Origin: Eragrostis nindensis
Taxonomy: Eukaryota > Streptophyta > Magnoliopsida > Poales > Poaceae
DNA: 64,000 nucleotides
Assembly: GCA_012490785.1 (NCBI GenBank)
Contig: JAAXCT010000190.1
Span: 310,001-374,000, forward strand
Direction of reading: 5' to 3'
The number at the start of each line of letters is the position of its first letter. Position 1 is the first letter of the stretch. Below, piece after piece: positions 48,649 to 58,634 of this stretch. The notes below the pieces were generated by a model. The model made no database searches. It was not told the origin of the DNA and saw only the letters and a list, made by a program, of their open reading frames with translations. Position numbers and translations under genes: made by a program.

Positions 48649-50349
48649 TCATATCTCGCCATCCCACAGATCCTGCAGGTTCTTGTAACCGTTCACCGGG
48701 TGCACTCCAAACTCGGCCCTCAGCAGCTTAACCTACAAGACGCAGCCACGAGCATCCTTCAAACCAATCATCAACATCAGCAGTAACGTCGCAGAAACAA
48801 GAACGTCAGAAAAGTACGCTTTTGTTCAGACTCATGCCTGTTTGATCTCCGTGAATTTGGCCATCGACTCGTCAGGAATGGACCAGCCAAATACGTCAAG
48901 GTTCTCCTTGATCCTGGCTTCGTCAGTGCTCTTCGGAAGCACGCTCTGGCCCATCTGAAGGCCCCAGCGAAGCGCGACCTGTGCAGGAGTCCTCTGCAAC
49001 CTCCTGGCAGTGGATGTCACGACAGGGTGACCGAGGACGCTTGGCGCGTCGACGCCGGCCGCCGCCGGCGAACCTAGCGGCGAATACGCCTGCAGAAATG
49101 TTTCGTCAGTCAGTGATCACGGAAAATGAAGAAACTGCAGTGCGCTGCAGCTAGCCTGCGGCCATGAGCAGCTGCATGCGCGTGATGCTTAATTACCGAG
49201 AGGTGAACGCCGGTGGAGCGACACAGGTCCCGGAGCTTCGCCTGCTGCCAGCCCGGGTGGCACTCGACCTGGTTGACGGCCGGAGGCACGCGCGCGACGG
49301 CGAGCAGGGCCTCCAGCTTCCGGCAGGAGAAGTTGCTCACGCCGATGGCGCGCGCCTTGCCGGCCTCGTGCAGCTTCTCCATTGCCGCCCACGTCGCGGG
49401 GATGTCGCACGGGAGGGAGTTCTCGGAGCTCGGTGTGGATCCTCTATTGAGACGGATCGGCCCGTGGATCTGCGGAGTGGCGGTGGTCACGGGAGAGAAC
49501 CGAATAATCAGTGACATATCTATGGTATACTGACAGAGCAGTTCTTAGTTCATCATTTGCTCAGGGAAGCATTCATAAGCATCTCAGTGAAAAAGTGAGC
49601 TAAGTATCATAGGGAAATGACATGTTTATGAGTTCATTGTTCAGAGACTTACAAGATACAGATCCAAGTACTCCAGTTGCAGATCATCAAGAGTAGTTTG
49701 GATTGCCTCCGGCACATATTCAGGTGCATTGTTACAGTACCTGCAGAATTCAGACTACATGAAGCTGCATGCTAAATTCCCTGATATTTTCCCCACACAT
49801 GACAGCAGGAAAGAAATGTTAGGTAATCAAGCTTAACCACAGCTTGGACGTGATAAAGAGATCTTCACGCTTAACAACACCATCCTGAAATAATTTCTTC
49901 AGAGCCAATCCGACCTGGAACACGCGACAGGACTGCTCAAGAAACAGAACCAACCCTCTCAAATGTCTGCAGTGGTACGCCACAATGCTCTGTCTCACAC
50001 TCTTACCTCTTTCTCATTGCCGTAAGAAGGAGCACAATCAATGTGCCGATAGCCAGCCTGCACCATCAAAAAAAGAGTGAAGTTCTACACCACCATTTTT
50101 GCAACTTCAACAAAGTGAATTCTTGCTAGTTTGATGTACACCACATAAATGAATCAGATTGGTAAAACGCAACAAGTGAAGAGTTGCAACGGAAGGTAAA
50201 TACGCTAGGATGCAGAAGAAAGATAAAAAATCTGTGACCTTGACAGCGGCGCAGATGGCATCACCGACTGCTCCAGGTTCGGCGTGCCAGGTGCCGAGGC
50301 CGACCGACGGGATCGTCGCGCCGGTGTTCAGAAGAAAGGATTCCGCCAT
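48649..50349 (-). CDS. Aldo-keto reductase AKR-5, intact
   Basis: Seven exons: 50239-50349, 50007-50057, 49838-49914, 49653-49740, 49197-49469, 48838-49089, 48649-48732; 311 aa. Starts MAESFLLNTGATIPSVGLGT and ends LQDLWDGEI. The catalytic tetrad is complete: Asp44 (HIDCA), Tyr49, Lys78 (TSKLW) and His111 (IHGP); the pocket Trp21 is kept. The cofactor signature KARAIGVSNFS and VLPKST-type loop of NADPH-dependent AKR4C enzymes are present. Exons 5 and 6 are much richer in G+C at third positions than those of AKR-1 to AKR-4. Intron 6 has a GC donor (CAG|GCATGA). The family reduces aldehydes and ketones such as methylglyoxal and lipid-derived carbonyls in the cytosol; the substrate of this copy cannot be told. 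Confidence 0.94.
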
Positions 50350-50827
50350 GGATGGATGATTTCTGAAATCTGAGAATGGGGTTGGAGAAGAAAGCCGGAA
50401 CAGCAACGAAAAGATGCTACCGTCCGGCAAGACTTGTAGCGTTGTACTCGTGCAAAACAAAGTAGGACAAACGGTGTCCGTTGCTTCGCATTGCGTGCCT
50501 CGCGTTGCATGAGCAGGTGTGGCATCACGTTTTCGGACTCGGAAAGAATGGTTGTGGTAGCGGGAGCCGCGTGCAATTCAGGCCCGAACGGCACGCGCCA
50601 TGTCGCCCACCTGCGCCAGAGCCCATCGGCGGCCCGTTGGTGACCAAATCTAAACATTGTTATTTGCAAGTTCTCCAGGGACATTCCGAATTTTAAAATT
50701 TTGCAACACGCATGCCAATCAGCCAATGCCAACAAAGTGAACACTTATTGTCGTCTCTCATAATTGAAATGAACTTATTATTTTCGCCTGGCTAAATTAA
50801 ACAGAGTTCCATCACTTGTTAGATCAA
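50350..50827. other. Spacer between AKR-5 and AKR-6
   Basis: AKR-5 upstream sequence and the AKR-6 3' UTR. Only 478 bases separate the two coding regions, the tightest spacing in the array. No other feature seen. Confidence 0.5.
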
Positions 50828-52558
50828 TCATATCTCGCCGTCCCAGAGCTCTTCGACGGATTTGAACACGCCTTCCGGGTGAACAAAGAAGTCCCCCCGA
50901 ATTAGCTTCTCCTGCATATCACAGCCACAAAACAGAAAATGTGAGCACCTTGTCCATGCAGGTGCAGTTTTCAGCTTCTGAATTCTGAAAATTTCTGTCG
51001 GATGCTACTTGCCTGCTCGATTTCCGTGAACTTGGCGAGCAGCTCGTCCGGGATGGACCAGTCGTAGACGTCGAGGTTCGCCTTGATCCGCTCCTCGTTG
51101 GTGCTCTTGGGGAGCACGCTGTGCCCCATCTGGACGCCCCACCGCAGCGCCACCTGCGCCGGCGTCTTCCCCAGCTTCTCCGCCGCGGCGACCACGGCCG
51201 GGTGCTCGAGCACCGCGCCGGCCTTCACCATCGCCGTCCCCGGCGAGCCCAGCGGCGAGTACGCCTGGGCGCGCCAGACAAGACAGCCAAGAAACTTTGA
51301 ACACACCACACACGAACACACAGACAAGAACAGACGAGCTCGGTTCGTTCGAGCTGCCAAACTGATGAGCTGAAGCAGAACGTACCGAGAGGTGAACTCC
51401 GTTGGACTCGCAGAAGGCGCGGAGCTTGCCCTGCTGCCACACGGGGTGGCACTCGACCTGGTCGACGGCCGGGGGCACGCGCGCGACGGCGAGCAGGTCC
51501 GCCAGCTTCTTGCTCGAGAAGTTGCTGACGCCGATGGCGCGCGCCTTGCCGGCGTCGAACAGCTTCTCCATCGCCGCCCACGTCGCCGGGATGTCGGACG
51601 GGATCACGTTCTCCGCGCTGAACCCCGCGCCTTTCTTCATCCGCAGCGGCCAATGGATCTGACAAGCAATCGCAAATTCTCACTCAGTGCGTTGCTTAGA
51701 AACTTGAAACTAGATTGTGCGTGCATCTGGCTCATTTGCATTTGCATTCTAGGCTTACGAGGTAGAGATCCACGTAGTCAGTCTGCAAGCCCTTGAGCGT
51801 GCGCTCCAGTGCAACCGGGACGTCCTCCGGCGCGTGGTACGTGCACCTGCAGAAAGCGTTCCATGGTGGTGTAGTAAGCAATCTTGGCGACGATCCAAAA
51901 TTACTGCAATCGCAAGCGAGAAAAGAGAACTTCAGACCAGATCTTGGAGGTGATGAAAAGATCCTCACGCTTGACTACGCCCTCGTCGAACACCTTCTTG
52001 AGAGCAGATCCAACCTGCAGAGCATCAGCGGTGAGTTCGATGCCTGCGGTTCAAATATCGCTCACCTGACCGACCGGTGAGTCGAGTTGAGGTGGAGATT
52101 TACCTACCTCTTTCTCGTTGAAATACGCTTGAGCGCAGTCGATGTGCCGGTAACCTGCCTGCACATTTACGCAGTGGACGAGTTCACTGCGACGGTTCAG
52201 GCAAAGCAAAGGAAAAACTAGCAGAATGTATGCACATCGATCTAAGCTTTCAACTTCCATCACATGACGGTGAAAGCGAATGTACGAGGTAATTAGACTG
52301 TTTCATCAACCGGACTAAGCCCGAATTACTGGGTTGTTTCTGACAAGCATCCGAAATGGCGAATTAACAGGACAGCTAGCAGCAGCAGCAGCAGCGCTTG
52401 CTAAAACCAAAGAAACAGAACGAGCAAAAGGATGCGCGCACACGCACCTTCACGGCCGTGTAGACGGCGTCGCCGACGACGCCCGGGTCGGCCTGCCATG
52501 TCCCGAGCCCGACCGCCGGGATGGTGGCGCCGGTGTTGAGGACGAAGTGCCGAGCCAT
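50828..52558 (-). CDS. Aldo-keto reductase AKR-6, intact
   Basis: Seven exons: 52448-52558, 52108-52158, 51938-52014, 51759-51846, 51386-51658, 51013-51264, 50828-50911; 311 aa. Starts MARHFVLNTGATIPAVGLGT and ends VEELWDGEI. Tetrad Asp44 (HIDCA), Tyr49 (QAYF), Lys78 (TSKIW) and His111 (IHWP); the Trp in IHWP is the usual AKR form, where the sisters mostly have Gly. Its last exon begins EKLIRGDFF, closer to general plant AKR4C proteins than the VKLLRAEF of the sisters, so it may be the most ancestral-like copy. High GC in exons 5 and 6. Intron 6 has the classic GC donor CAG|GCAAGT. Retroposon RP-c lies 354 bases upstream of its start codon. Confidence 0.94.
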
Positions 52559-52911
52559 GTCTGCTGCTCCGGCCGATCCCCTGCTGCAGCACTCTGCTCG
52601 TGGCGCACGGACTCTTGTCCGGGAGTCGTGGAGCGTCGAGCGCGAAAAAAAATTCTACCGCCTCCTCGACACGTAGTACTACTACTTGGATCGCAGCTTG
52701 CACAGCACAGGAGAACTTATTATAGGTCGGACCCGTCGGCTCTGTCGCCGCGACAGGATTGCATCGTCGATGACGACGATGCGCTGTGGTCCGTGGTCCT
52801 GTCGGCGATTGATGGCGTCTGTCCGGGCACGCGCCTGGTGGTTGGATGTCGACGCTGGTGCTTTTTCACCGGAGGGACGGTTTAAAGCATTCGCTGCCGG
52901 CAGAGGGGTAC
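52559..52911 (-). promoter_or_regulatory. AKR-6 upstream region
   Basis: 354 bases between the AKR-6 start codon and a retroposon; the core promoter should lie here unless the element supplies it. No motif can be called with confidence. Confidence 0.4.
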
Positions 52912-54111
52912 AAGTACGATCGGGGTGCGACGCGGACTCTCCCGAAAGCTCTCGTTCCACCCAGCCGCCTAGAGTTCCGCCGCCACCGCCGCCGGGCCCC
53001 CTCTCCTCTCCCTCCGGCGTCCTCGCCGGCGGCGAAAGGAGAGGGAAACCCTCCCTCCTTTAGATCTTATTTAGCTTTTAGTTGTCTGCCTTGTTGGCTG
53101 TCTGTCGGCCTATGTGCCGTTTTTCTTCCCTCCCCTTCCGGCTCGCCATGGCCGTCGTCCTCGAGCAGCTCGTCGCCGGCCGCCCTTCCCGCTTTGATGC
53201 TGAGCCGGAGGTCGAGGTGACCTCCAATAAAGTAAGTTTCGCCGCCCTTCACCTCCACTCCTCTCTTCCCTGTCCAGATCTGGTCGTGCCTGACCTCTCC
53301 GTCGCCTCCTCCGAGCGGAAGCTTTCATCTCCCTCACACCCTGTCCTCTGGTGGGGCTCACCGGGAGAAGGGGCGACCGCGACATCCGTGGGAAGGGCGG
53401 ACTGGACGCCATCGCTCGGGACGGTCTCGCCTCCCTCGTCCACTTCGCCTCCCGAGATCCCCTCACCGACGCCACCCGCGAGGCTACGCCACTGCCATCC
53501 GGCCTCGCAGTCTTCTCCAAGCACCACTACAGATCTTCACCGACGTACAGCTCCTCAACGCCAACAACATCAAGCCGCATCTTCGTCGATGGTACCTGCC
53601 TCCTCGACGTCCACGACGACAGGCCGTACTCGCCGTCTCTCAATAGGCGCCGACCGCTACGGATGCTCAGTCGAATGCGACTCGGAACCAGCGACGCTGG
53701 CTCCAGAAGATCCGCCACCCAGAGATGGCGTTTGTGCCTACCTCATGCGTTCGGATGAACTACTACCACATCAGTTTTCTCCGACGATGGTCATTCTTGC
53801 AGGCACAACACTGCTCTTCCAACCTCAGCTAATGCAGCGAGGCCCCTTCGGCGACTTTCTGGCAGTCAGTCCATCGATAGCAGTTCGGTTTCAGTGTTGT
53901 TCTTTAGGATTATCTCTGTGTCATGTGTTTGACATGTTCAATCCTGATCGGATGCGTGTACTCTACACTGGCATGCTCGTCGGTTTGGTCTTTGGTGCTA
54001 TGCACTGTTGTACTACACTCTTTCTGTTAGAGTGCAACCCTCTGTCTGTAAGTTATCTTTGATGAAATACAGACACCCTTAGTATCAAAAAAAAAAAAGT
54101 ACGATCGGGGT
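52912..54111 (+). mobile_element. Retroposon with 15-bp target duplication and A-tail (RP-c)
   Basis: AAGTACGATCGGGGT occurs at 52912-52926 and 54097-54111; the right copy follows AGTATC and a run of 12 or more A. The 1.17-kb body opens GC-rich (CCGCCTAGAGTTCCGCCGCC, similar in style to RP-b) and ends with a T/A-rich 3' region. A 326-codon frame (53082-54062) runs through it, Ser/Pro/Thr-rich, ending in hydrophobic stretches. I recognise no replication domain, so it is non-autonomous. It is inserted 354 bases upstream of AKR-6 in the opposite orientation. Confidence 0.85.
53082..54062 (+). CDS. Uncharacterised 326-codon frame inside retroposon RP-c
   Basis: Open from MSALLAVCRP to NPLSVSYL with no recognisable domain. 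The first two thirds are Ser/Pro/Thr-rich low complexity and the last third is hydrophobic with Cys residues. It lies entirely within the element's target-site repeats, so I treat it as element sequence, possibly just a chance open frame in GC-rich DNA. Confidence 0.3.
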   Translation: MSALLAVCRPMCRFSSLPFRLAMAVVLEQLVAGRPSRFDAEPEVEVTSNKVSFAALHLHSSLPCPDLVVPDLSVASSERKLSSPSHPVLWWGSPGEGATATSVGRADWTPSLGTVSPPSSTSPPEIPSPTPPARLRHCHPASQSSPSTTTDLHRRTAPQRQQHQAASSSMVPASSTSTTTGRTRRLSIGADRYGCSVECDSEPATLAPEDPPPRDGVCAYLMRSDELLPHQFSPTMVILAGTTLLFQPQLMQRGPFGDFLAVSPSIAVRFQCCSLGLSLCHVFDMFNPDRMRVLYTGMLVGLVFGAMHCCTTLFLLECNPLSVSYL

Positions 54112-54500
54112 TGAAATGTTAAATTCGTCATTCAAGTCTCTCTCGGCGGGCCTTATTGAAGCCCAGTTATCCGAGAAAACATACTTTCAAGCCCAGTTGA
54201 TCTGTAGATCTCTCAGGTTGGTGGGCTGTTGGTAATTTTGTTGGTTGAGTTTTTGCTCTCCATAGAAAGCCTATAACAGAACGGCCTAGCCCATAAGCCC
54301 GGTTTCCCTGAAACGAATCCTTTTCAAGCCCGGTTGAATTGTGCTTTTGTCAACCGACGCGGCACGCACCACGCAGAAAGTTGCGTCGCATATTCGCACT
54401 CGGTCCACTCCGGCGACTTGCCGCCGCCGCCTTCACTCGTCAATAGTCGCCGCTGGTCATGTTCCTCAACCCCTGCAAGCGCCCGTTTAGGGCGGCGTCG
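54112..54500 (+). promoter_or_regulatory. Upstream region of the F-box gene
   Basis: Contains repeated GCCCAGTT/GCCCGGTT words (for example near 54162, 54191 and 54328) and TAGCCCATAAGCCC, resembling the GCCCA elements common in plant promoters. An in-frame ATG at 54459 could extend the protein by 14 residues. Confidence 0.4.
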
Positions 54501-55754
54501 ATGGCGGAGTGGCGGGACTGGGCGTCGCTCGTCCCCGAACTGACGGAACTCATCGCGGCGCGCGTGCTGGCGTCGGACGTGGTGGACTACATGTCCCTCC
54601 GCGCCGTCTGCGCGCGCTGGCGCGGGTCGACCCCGAGCCCGCGCGACCCCACGCTCCGGGACCCGCGCCTCCGGCCGCGCGGCTGGGTCGCGCTCTGCGA
54701 CGGCGACGGCGCGCGCCCGGCCGACGCGTGCGAGGTCGCGTTCCTCAACACCGACACCGGCAGGTGCCTCCGCGCCAGCCTCCCCGAGCTCCGTCGCCAC
54801 CGCATCGTTGGCTTCACCGACGGCCTCCTTGTCCTGTTGAACTGTGACACAACTGCCGTTCGCGTGCTGCACCCGTTCACCCGTGTCGTCGTGGAATTCC
54901 CGCCCATGGCTTCCCTCTTCCGTTCCATGGCCAGGCGTCTTGATGTCCGCGCCTGGATGCGAGCCGCTGTTTGCGTATCAGAGGCATCCCCTTCTTCGAT
55001 CGCCGTCGTTGTCTGGTTCTCCGCTGTACAAGGGATGGTCTCCGCGGATCCAAGTTCCCCTCGCTGGAGTATCGTGTCCCGCAAGATCGAGCTTGCCGCT
55101 GCCATTCAATTCCAAGGCCGAATCTACGGCGTCACGAGCACCGGGAGGAACCTTAGGCAAATCTACCCTCCATGCCAAGATCCATTTATCGCTATGGTTC
55201 CAATGAAGCCCGGTATTCCGTATGCAGATCGTTTCTACCTCGTGGAGTCTGCGGCTCGTCTCATGGTGGCGGTTCGACATTTGAACTCCTATCATGCCAG
55301 CCCCAATCTTTGGGGATTTGAATTATTCGATGTTGACATAGAGGGCCGGCGTCTTCTTCCAGTCAGCAGCCTTGGCGACCGAGCTTTGTTTATCGGCGAC
55401 GATCGTTGCATCTCCGTGTCAAGCGATAAGCTGCCCTCCATCAGTGGCGACGCGATCTACTGGTCCGTTCAAGACAGGGATCCTGTTGCGCTGTATTCTG
55501 TTGCCAGTGGGACGCATGAGCGTACATCGACGCTCTCGGTTATTCATGACTTCAAGAATAGGATCCGGCCTTCTGTACGGCCTTTCACACTTGCGGATCA
55601 TCTTCTCACTTACTGCTTTCATCGACATTGGTCAAGGGGACTCATGTATCACGAATATCACCACATACCTGTAACTTGGGAGGAATTATCGAAGAGACTC
55701 AAAGCCCAAGATCGGGAAGTTCGATATACCCGAGCTGTTTTAGGAATGAATTAG
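54501..55754 (+). CDS. F-box protein with DUF295 domain
   Basis: Single-exon gene, 417 aa from MAEWRDWASL. The N-terminal F-box-like helix set is WASLVPELTELIAARVLASD, then DYMSLRAVCARWR (residues about 7-45), with the Cys-x-x-Trp pattern of plant F-boxes. The C-terminal half fits the DUF295 family: LLVLLNCDTTAVRVLHPFTR, YLVESAARLMVAVRH, LFDVDIEGRRLLPVSSLGDR-type repeats, and a terminal GDAIYWSVQD block. Such proteins are candidate substrate adaptors of SCF ubiquitin ligases and form a large, fast-evolving family in grasses; no substrate can be named. I choose the start at 54501 because it begins the conserved part; 54459 is in frame. GC content falls steadily from 5' to 3', a normal grass-gene gradient. 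Confidence 0.88.
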   Translation: MAEWRDWASLVPELTELIAARVLASDVVDYMSLRAVCARWRGSTPSPRDPTLRDPRLRPRGWVALCDGDGARPADACEVAFLNTDTGRCLRASLPELRRHRIVGFTDGLLVLLNCDTTAVRVLHPFTRVVVEFPPMASLFRSMARRLDVRAWMRAAVCVSEASPSSIAVVVWFSAVQGMVSADPSSPRWSIVSRKIELAAAIQFQGRIYGVTSTGRNLRQIYPPCQDPFIAMVPMKPGIPYADRFYLVESAARLMVAVRHLNSYHASPNLWGFELFDVDIEGRRLLPVSSLGDRALFIGDDRCISVSSDKLPSISGDAIYWSVQDRDPVALYSVASGTHERTSTLSVIHDFKNRIRPSVRPFTLADHLLTYCFHRHWSRGLMYHEYHHIPVTWEELSKRLKAQDREVRYTRAVLGMN

Positions 55755-56152
55755 GACAGCTAAAGTTGAGCAGTTTTGCAACAACTTCGTGAAAGGATTA
55801 GTAGTATACCTTCCAAATGGCAGTTAAGGAGTACTATGCACTATGGGGTTGCTTGGGAGTGGCCGTTAGCGCCGGCAGTGACCTGTTTTATGGACCCAAC
55901 TTTATTTTATTTTTGGTATCTTTGGAATGTTTATCAACAACAATCGATCAATTGGTATCTTCTATTTTGGCGGCGTGGCTCTATTTATTTTCTTGGCTAT
56001 CAACTGTTTTTTGCTGGATGGCTTTTGTTTATGTTGGCGACACTAGTTTGTCATTTTCAGCTTGTATGCAACCGGCCGGCACTCTGCTACTGAATCAAAC
56101 GGGCTTTGACCGGCCACAGCGACTGATAGAAACCGAGGAAGGGGGCAGATTT

Positions 56153-57139
56153 CGGGGATGTTTGGTTCCCGGCCACAGTTTGCCACGCCTAAGGTTAAGT
56201 ACTAGCCACACTTGTGGCTAGCCACATTTTGTGGCAAAGATAGAATGTTTGGTTGACGACTAAGGTGTGGCAAATTTGTGTGGCTATTGTTTGGTTGGTT
56301 ACCATAAAGTTTGATAATTCTTTTTTGGCACATATTGAAATCACTTACAAGTTAAATAAAATAATTTAGTACAAATATATTAGTTAAGAAAAATATGCAA
56401 AAGAGCTAATGTCGGATTAATATAACTGAGCTGCTACTACTTACCAAATGTTCTGTAGTAAAAAATTGCAACTTGCTATCGGTCCATGCTCCTCTGACAA
56501 GCTTGCATGTCATTATATATTAAAAAACTGATGGCTGGAGCCTTCGTGAGAGAGAGCGAGCTGAAATCTGTGGGGCCATGGCAGGCTTTTTCAGTGTGGC
56601 GCGCGCCGCAGGTGTTGTGGCGTGAAAATAGTTCGCCACACTTCTTGCAAGAAAACCTGTGGCGAATGGGTCATGTGGCTGTGGCGGTCCTAACGTTATT
56701 CATCAACCAAACAATGGCCTAAGGCTGCGTTCGGATCACTTTAGAGGGGTATAAAGAAGTCACATCAAAGATGCCGGCAGCATTTATGTGTACTAAACAA
56801 AGTCAAATTACAGAACTAAGTTTAGGACCCCCATCTATTTCGCGAGACGAACATAATGAGGATAATTAAGCGGCGATTAGACGATAGTTACTGTAGCATC
56901 ACTGTGTCAAAATATTGATTAATTAGGTTCATTAAATTCGTCTTGAAAAATAGCGCTCATCTGCAGAAAGATTTTGTAATTAAATTTTATTTAGTACTCT
57001 TAAATAGTAAGATTCTTTTTACTTTAGAGAGGTATAAAGTTTAGAGGGTTTTTAGAAGGGGAACCGAACGCATCCTAAGGTGTTGTGGCAAGCCTAATGT
57101 TAGGTGTGGCAAACTGTGGCCGGAAACCAAACACCCCCG
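56153..57139. mobile_element. MITE-like element D, interrupted by MITE copy B
   Basis: The ends are long inverted repeats: CGGGGATGTTTGGTTCCCGG on the left, and the right end in reverse complement reads CGGGGGTGTTTGGTTTCCGG, with the similarity continuing through CCACAGTTTGCCAC. The element is about 987 bp with the nested MITE and about 630 bp without it. No clear target duplication was found, and no transposase frame. Confidence 0.78.
56723..57075 (-). mobile_element. Tourist-like MITE, copy B (nested)
   Basis: A 353-bp relative of the element at 3879-4233, in the opposite orientation, with TAA on both sides (56720-56722 and 57076-57078) and ends GGCTGCGTTCGG / CCGAACGCATCC. It sits inside element D, so it inserted later. 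Confidence 0.85.
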
Positions 57140-57191
57140 AATCATTTTTAGCGATTAGTTGGCTCTGGGAAACCATTGAATTTTCAATTTT

Positions 57192-57546
57192 GGCCCCGTT
57201 CGGTTCACCCTCTAAAGTACCCTCTAAACTTTATACCCCTCTAAAGTAAAAAGAATCTTACGATTTACGAGTACTAAATAAAATTTAATTGCAAAACCTT
57301 TCTGCAGACGGGCGTTATTTTTCAAGACGAATCTAACGAGCCTAATTAATCAATGTTTTGACACAGTGATGCTACAGTAACCATCGTCTAATCGCCGCTT
57401 AATTACCCTCATTGCGTTCGTCTCGCGAAATAGAGGGAGAGTCCTGGACTTAGTTTTGTAATTTGACTTTGTTTAGTACACATAAATCGTGCCGGCATTT
57501 TTGATGTGACTGCTACAGCACCCTATAAAAAGAACCGAACGCTACC
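57192..57546 (+). mobile_element. Tourist-like MITE, copy C
   Basis: 355 bp, same orientation as copy A and very similar to it, flanked by TTT at 57189-57191 and 57547-57549. Ends GGCCCCGTTCGG / CCGAACGCTACC. It lies only 116 bases from copy B. Confidence 0.82.
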
Positions 57547-57549
57547 TTT

Positions 57550-58634
57550 GTCGCAAGTCTTGGCCACGTAGCAAGAGCTTTGCTTCGACGCAACGTTTCC
57601 TCGATCGACCTGGCTGCAGGCTTCGTGGCCTGTTTCCTGATGACTGATTCTGGAGACTGTCGCTATTCCGGTGGATGTCAGGGAGCCTTGCGGAGCAAAT
57701 GATTTCTGACAAATCTCACCGGCCGGCTGCGTGACGGACAATTCAGGCCAAGACGACGCGCAGAGCTGTTACAGTGTTGCCCTCGTGCTCGTCACGTTAT
57801 AGTGTTGCCCACGTTTTCAGCTTTCGTGCGGTCACCCTTCACCCATGTCCGACGGAACCATACCATGTGGCTGGACTCCGATCCGTCTTGTATCCTTGAG
57901 CTTGTGACACCGATTTGGCAATGCCTACAGTGTAATGGAAAGAACGGTCCCCTTTTTTCCTTTTGCAGCGAAGGACCTACAGGCTACTTCGTACATGCGT
58001 GCAAGTTGTTCAATACAAAAGCCAAAGGAACCTAACCCTTGCACGGAATCCATTTATTTGTCCTCCGATTAAGCGGTAACCGTCACCCTAAATCCACTCA
58101 CAGTAGTCTAATCACGCGCACGTCGTCCTCCACTTCTCACCAGCAGTACGGCCCGCTTCTCGTCAATCTCCACCCACTGACGGCAGCCGCCCGCCCGGAT
58201 GCCGCGGGCGCAATGCGCAAGCAACCGGGCCGCGCTTTTTCACCCGCGCCGCGAGTGGGAGACTGGGACGTGGGGCCCGCGGCCGGCGGGGTCCTGCGCT
58301 GCGCCACCGCGCGCTCGCGCGCGCGAGTCAGGTCAGCGTCGCACCAACCTCCACCGCCGTGGCGCCGGGCGGCGTCCACCGAAATTTCACCTCCCATTCT
58401 CTACTTCCCCCTTTTCCTCCCCCCTCCTGTCACTGTTTCGCTCCACGGCTCCACCAGCTAACCAATCGAAATCCCCTTCGCCTCCGCACCGCAGCGCTCG
58501 AGCCCCTCAACGCTCCCTCACCTAGAACCTGCAGCGATCCGCTCACCCACCGGACCCGGCAGCGCGCCGGGGGCGCATGACCGATCGGCGCGGCCGCTGA
58601 GCGGCGGCGAGAGGCGAGGAGGAGGAGGAGGGAG
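57550..58634 (+). promoter_or_regulatory. Upstream region and 5' UTR of the CASP-like gene
   Basis: GC content rises from about 58130 toward the start codon at 58635, with C/T-rich sequence at 58380-58540 as in many grass 5' UTRs. Open frames on both strands here are composition-driven. No TATA box can be fixed. Confidence 0.45.

Noticed and set aside
49164..49533. Open frames opposite AKR-5 exon 5 and similarly opposite AKR-6 exon 5
   Set aside because: Mirror frames of GC-rich coding exons; the minus-strand reading is supported by family motifs.
31454..52558. Regularly spaced repeats that might suggest an array such as CRISPR
   Set aside because: The repeats are homologous exons of tandem AKR genes in a plant genome.
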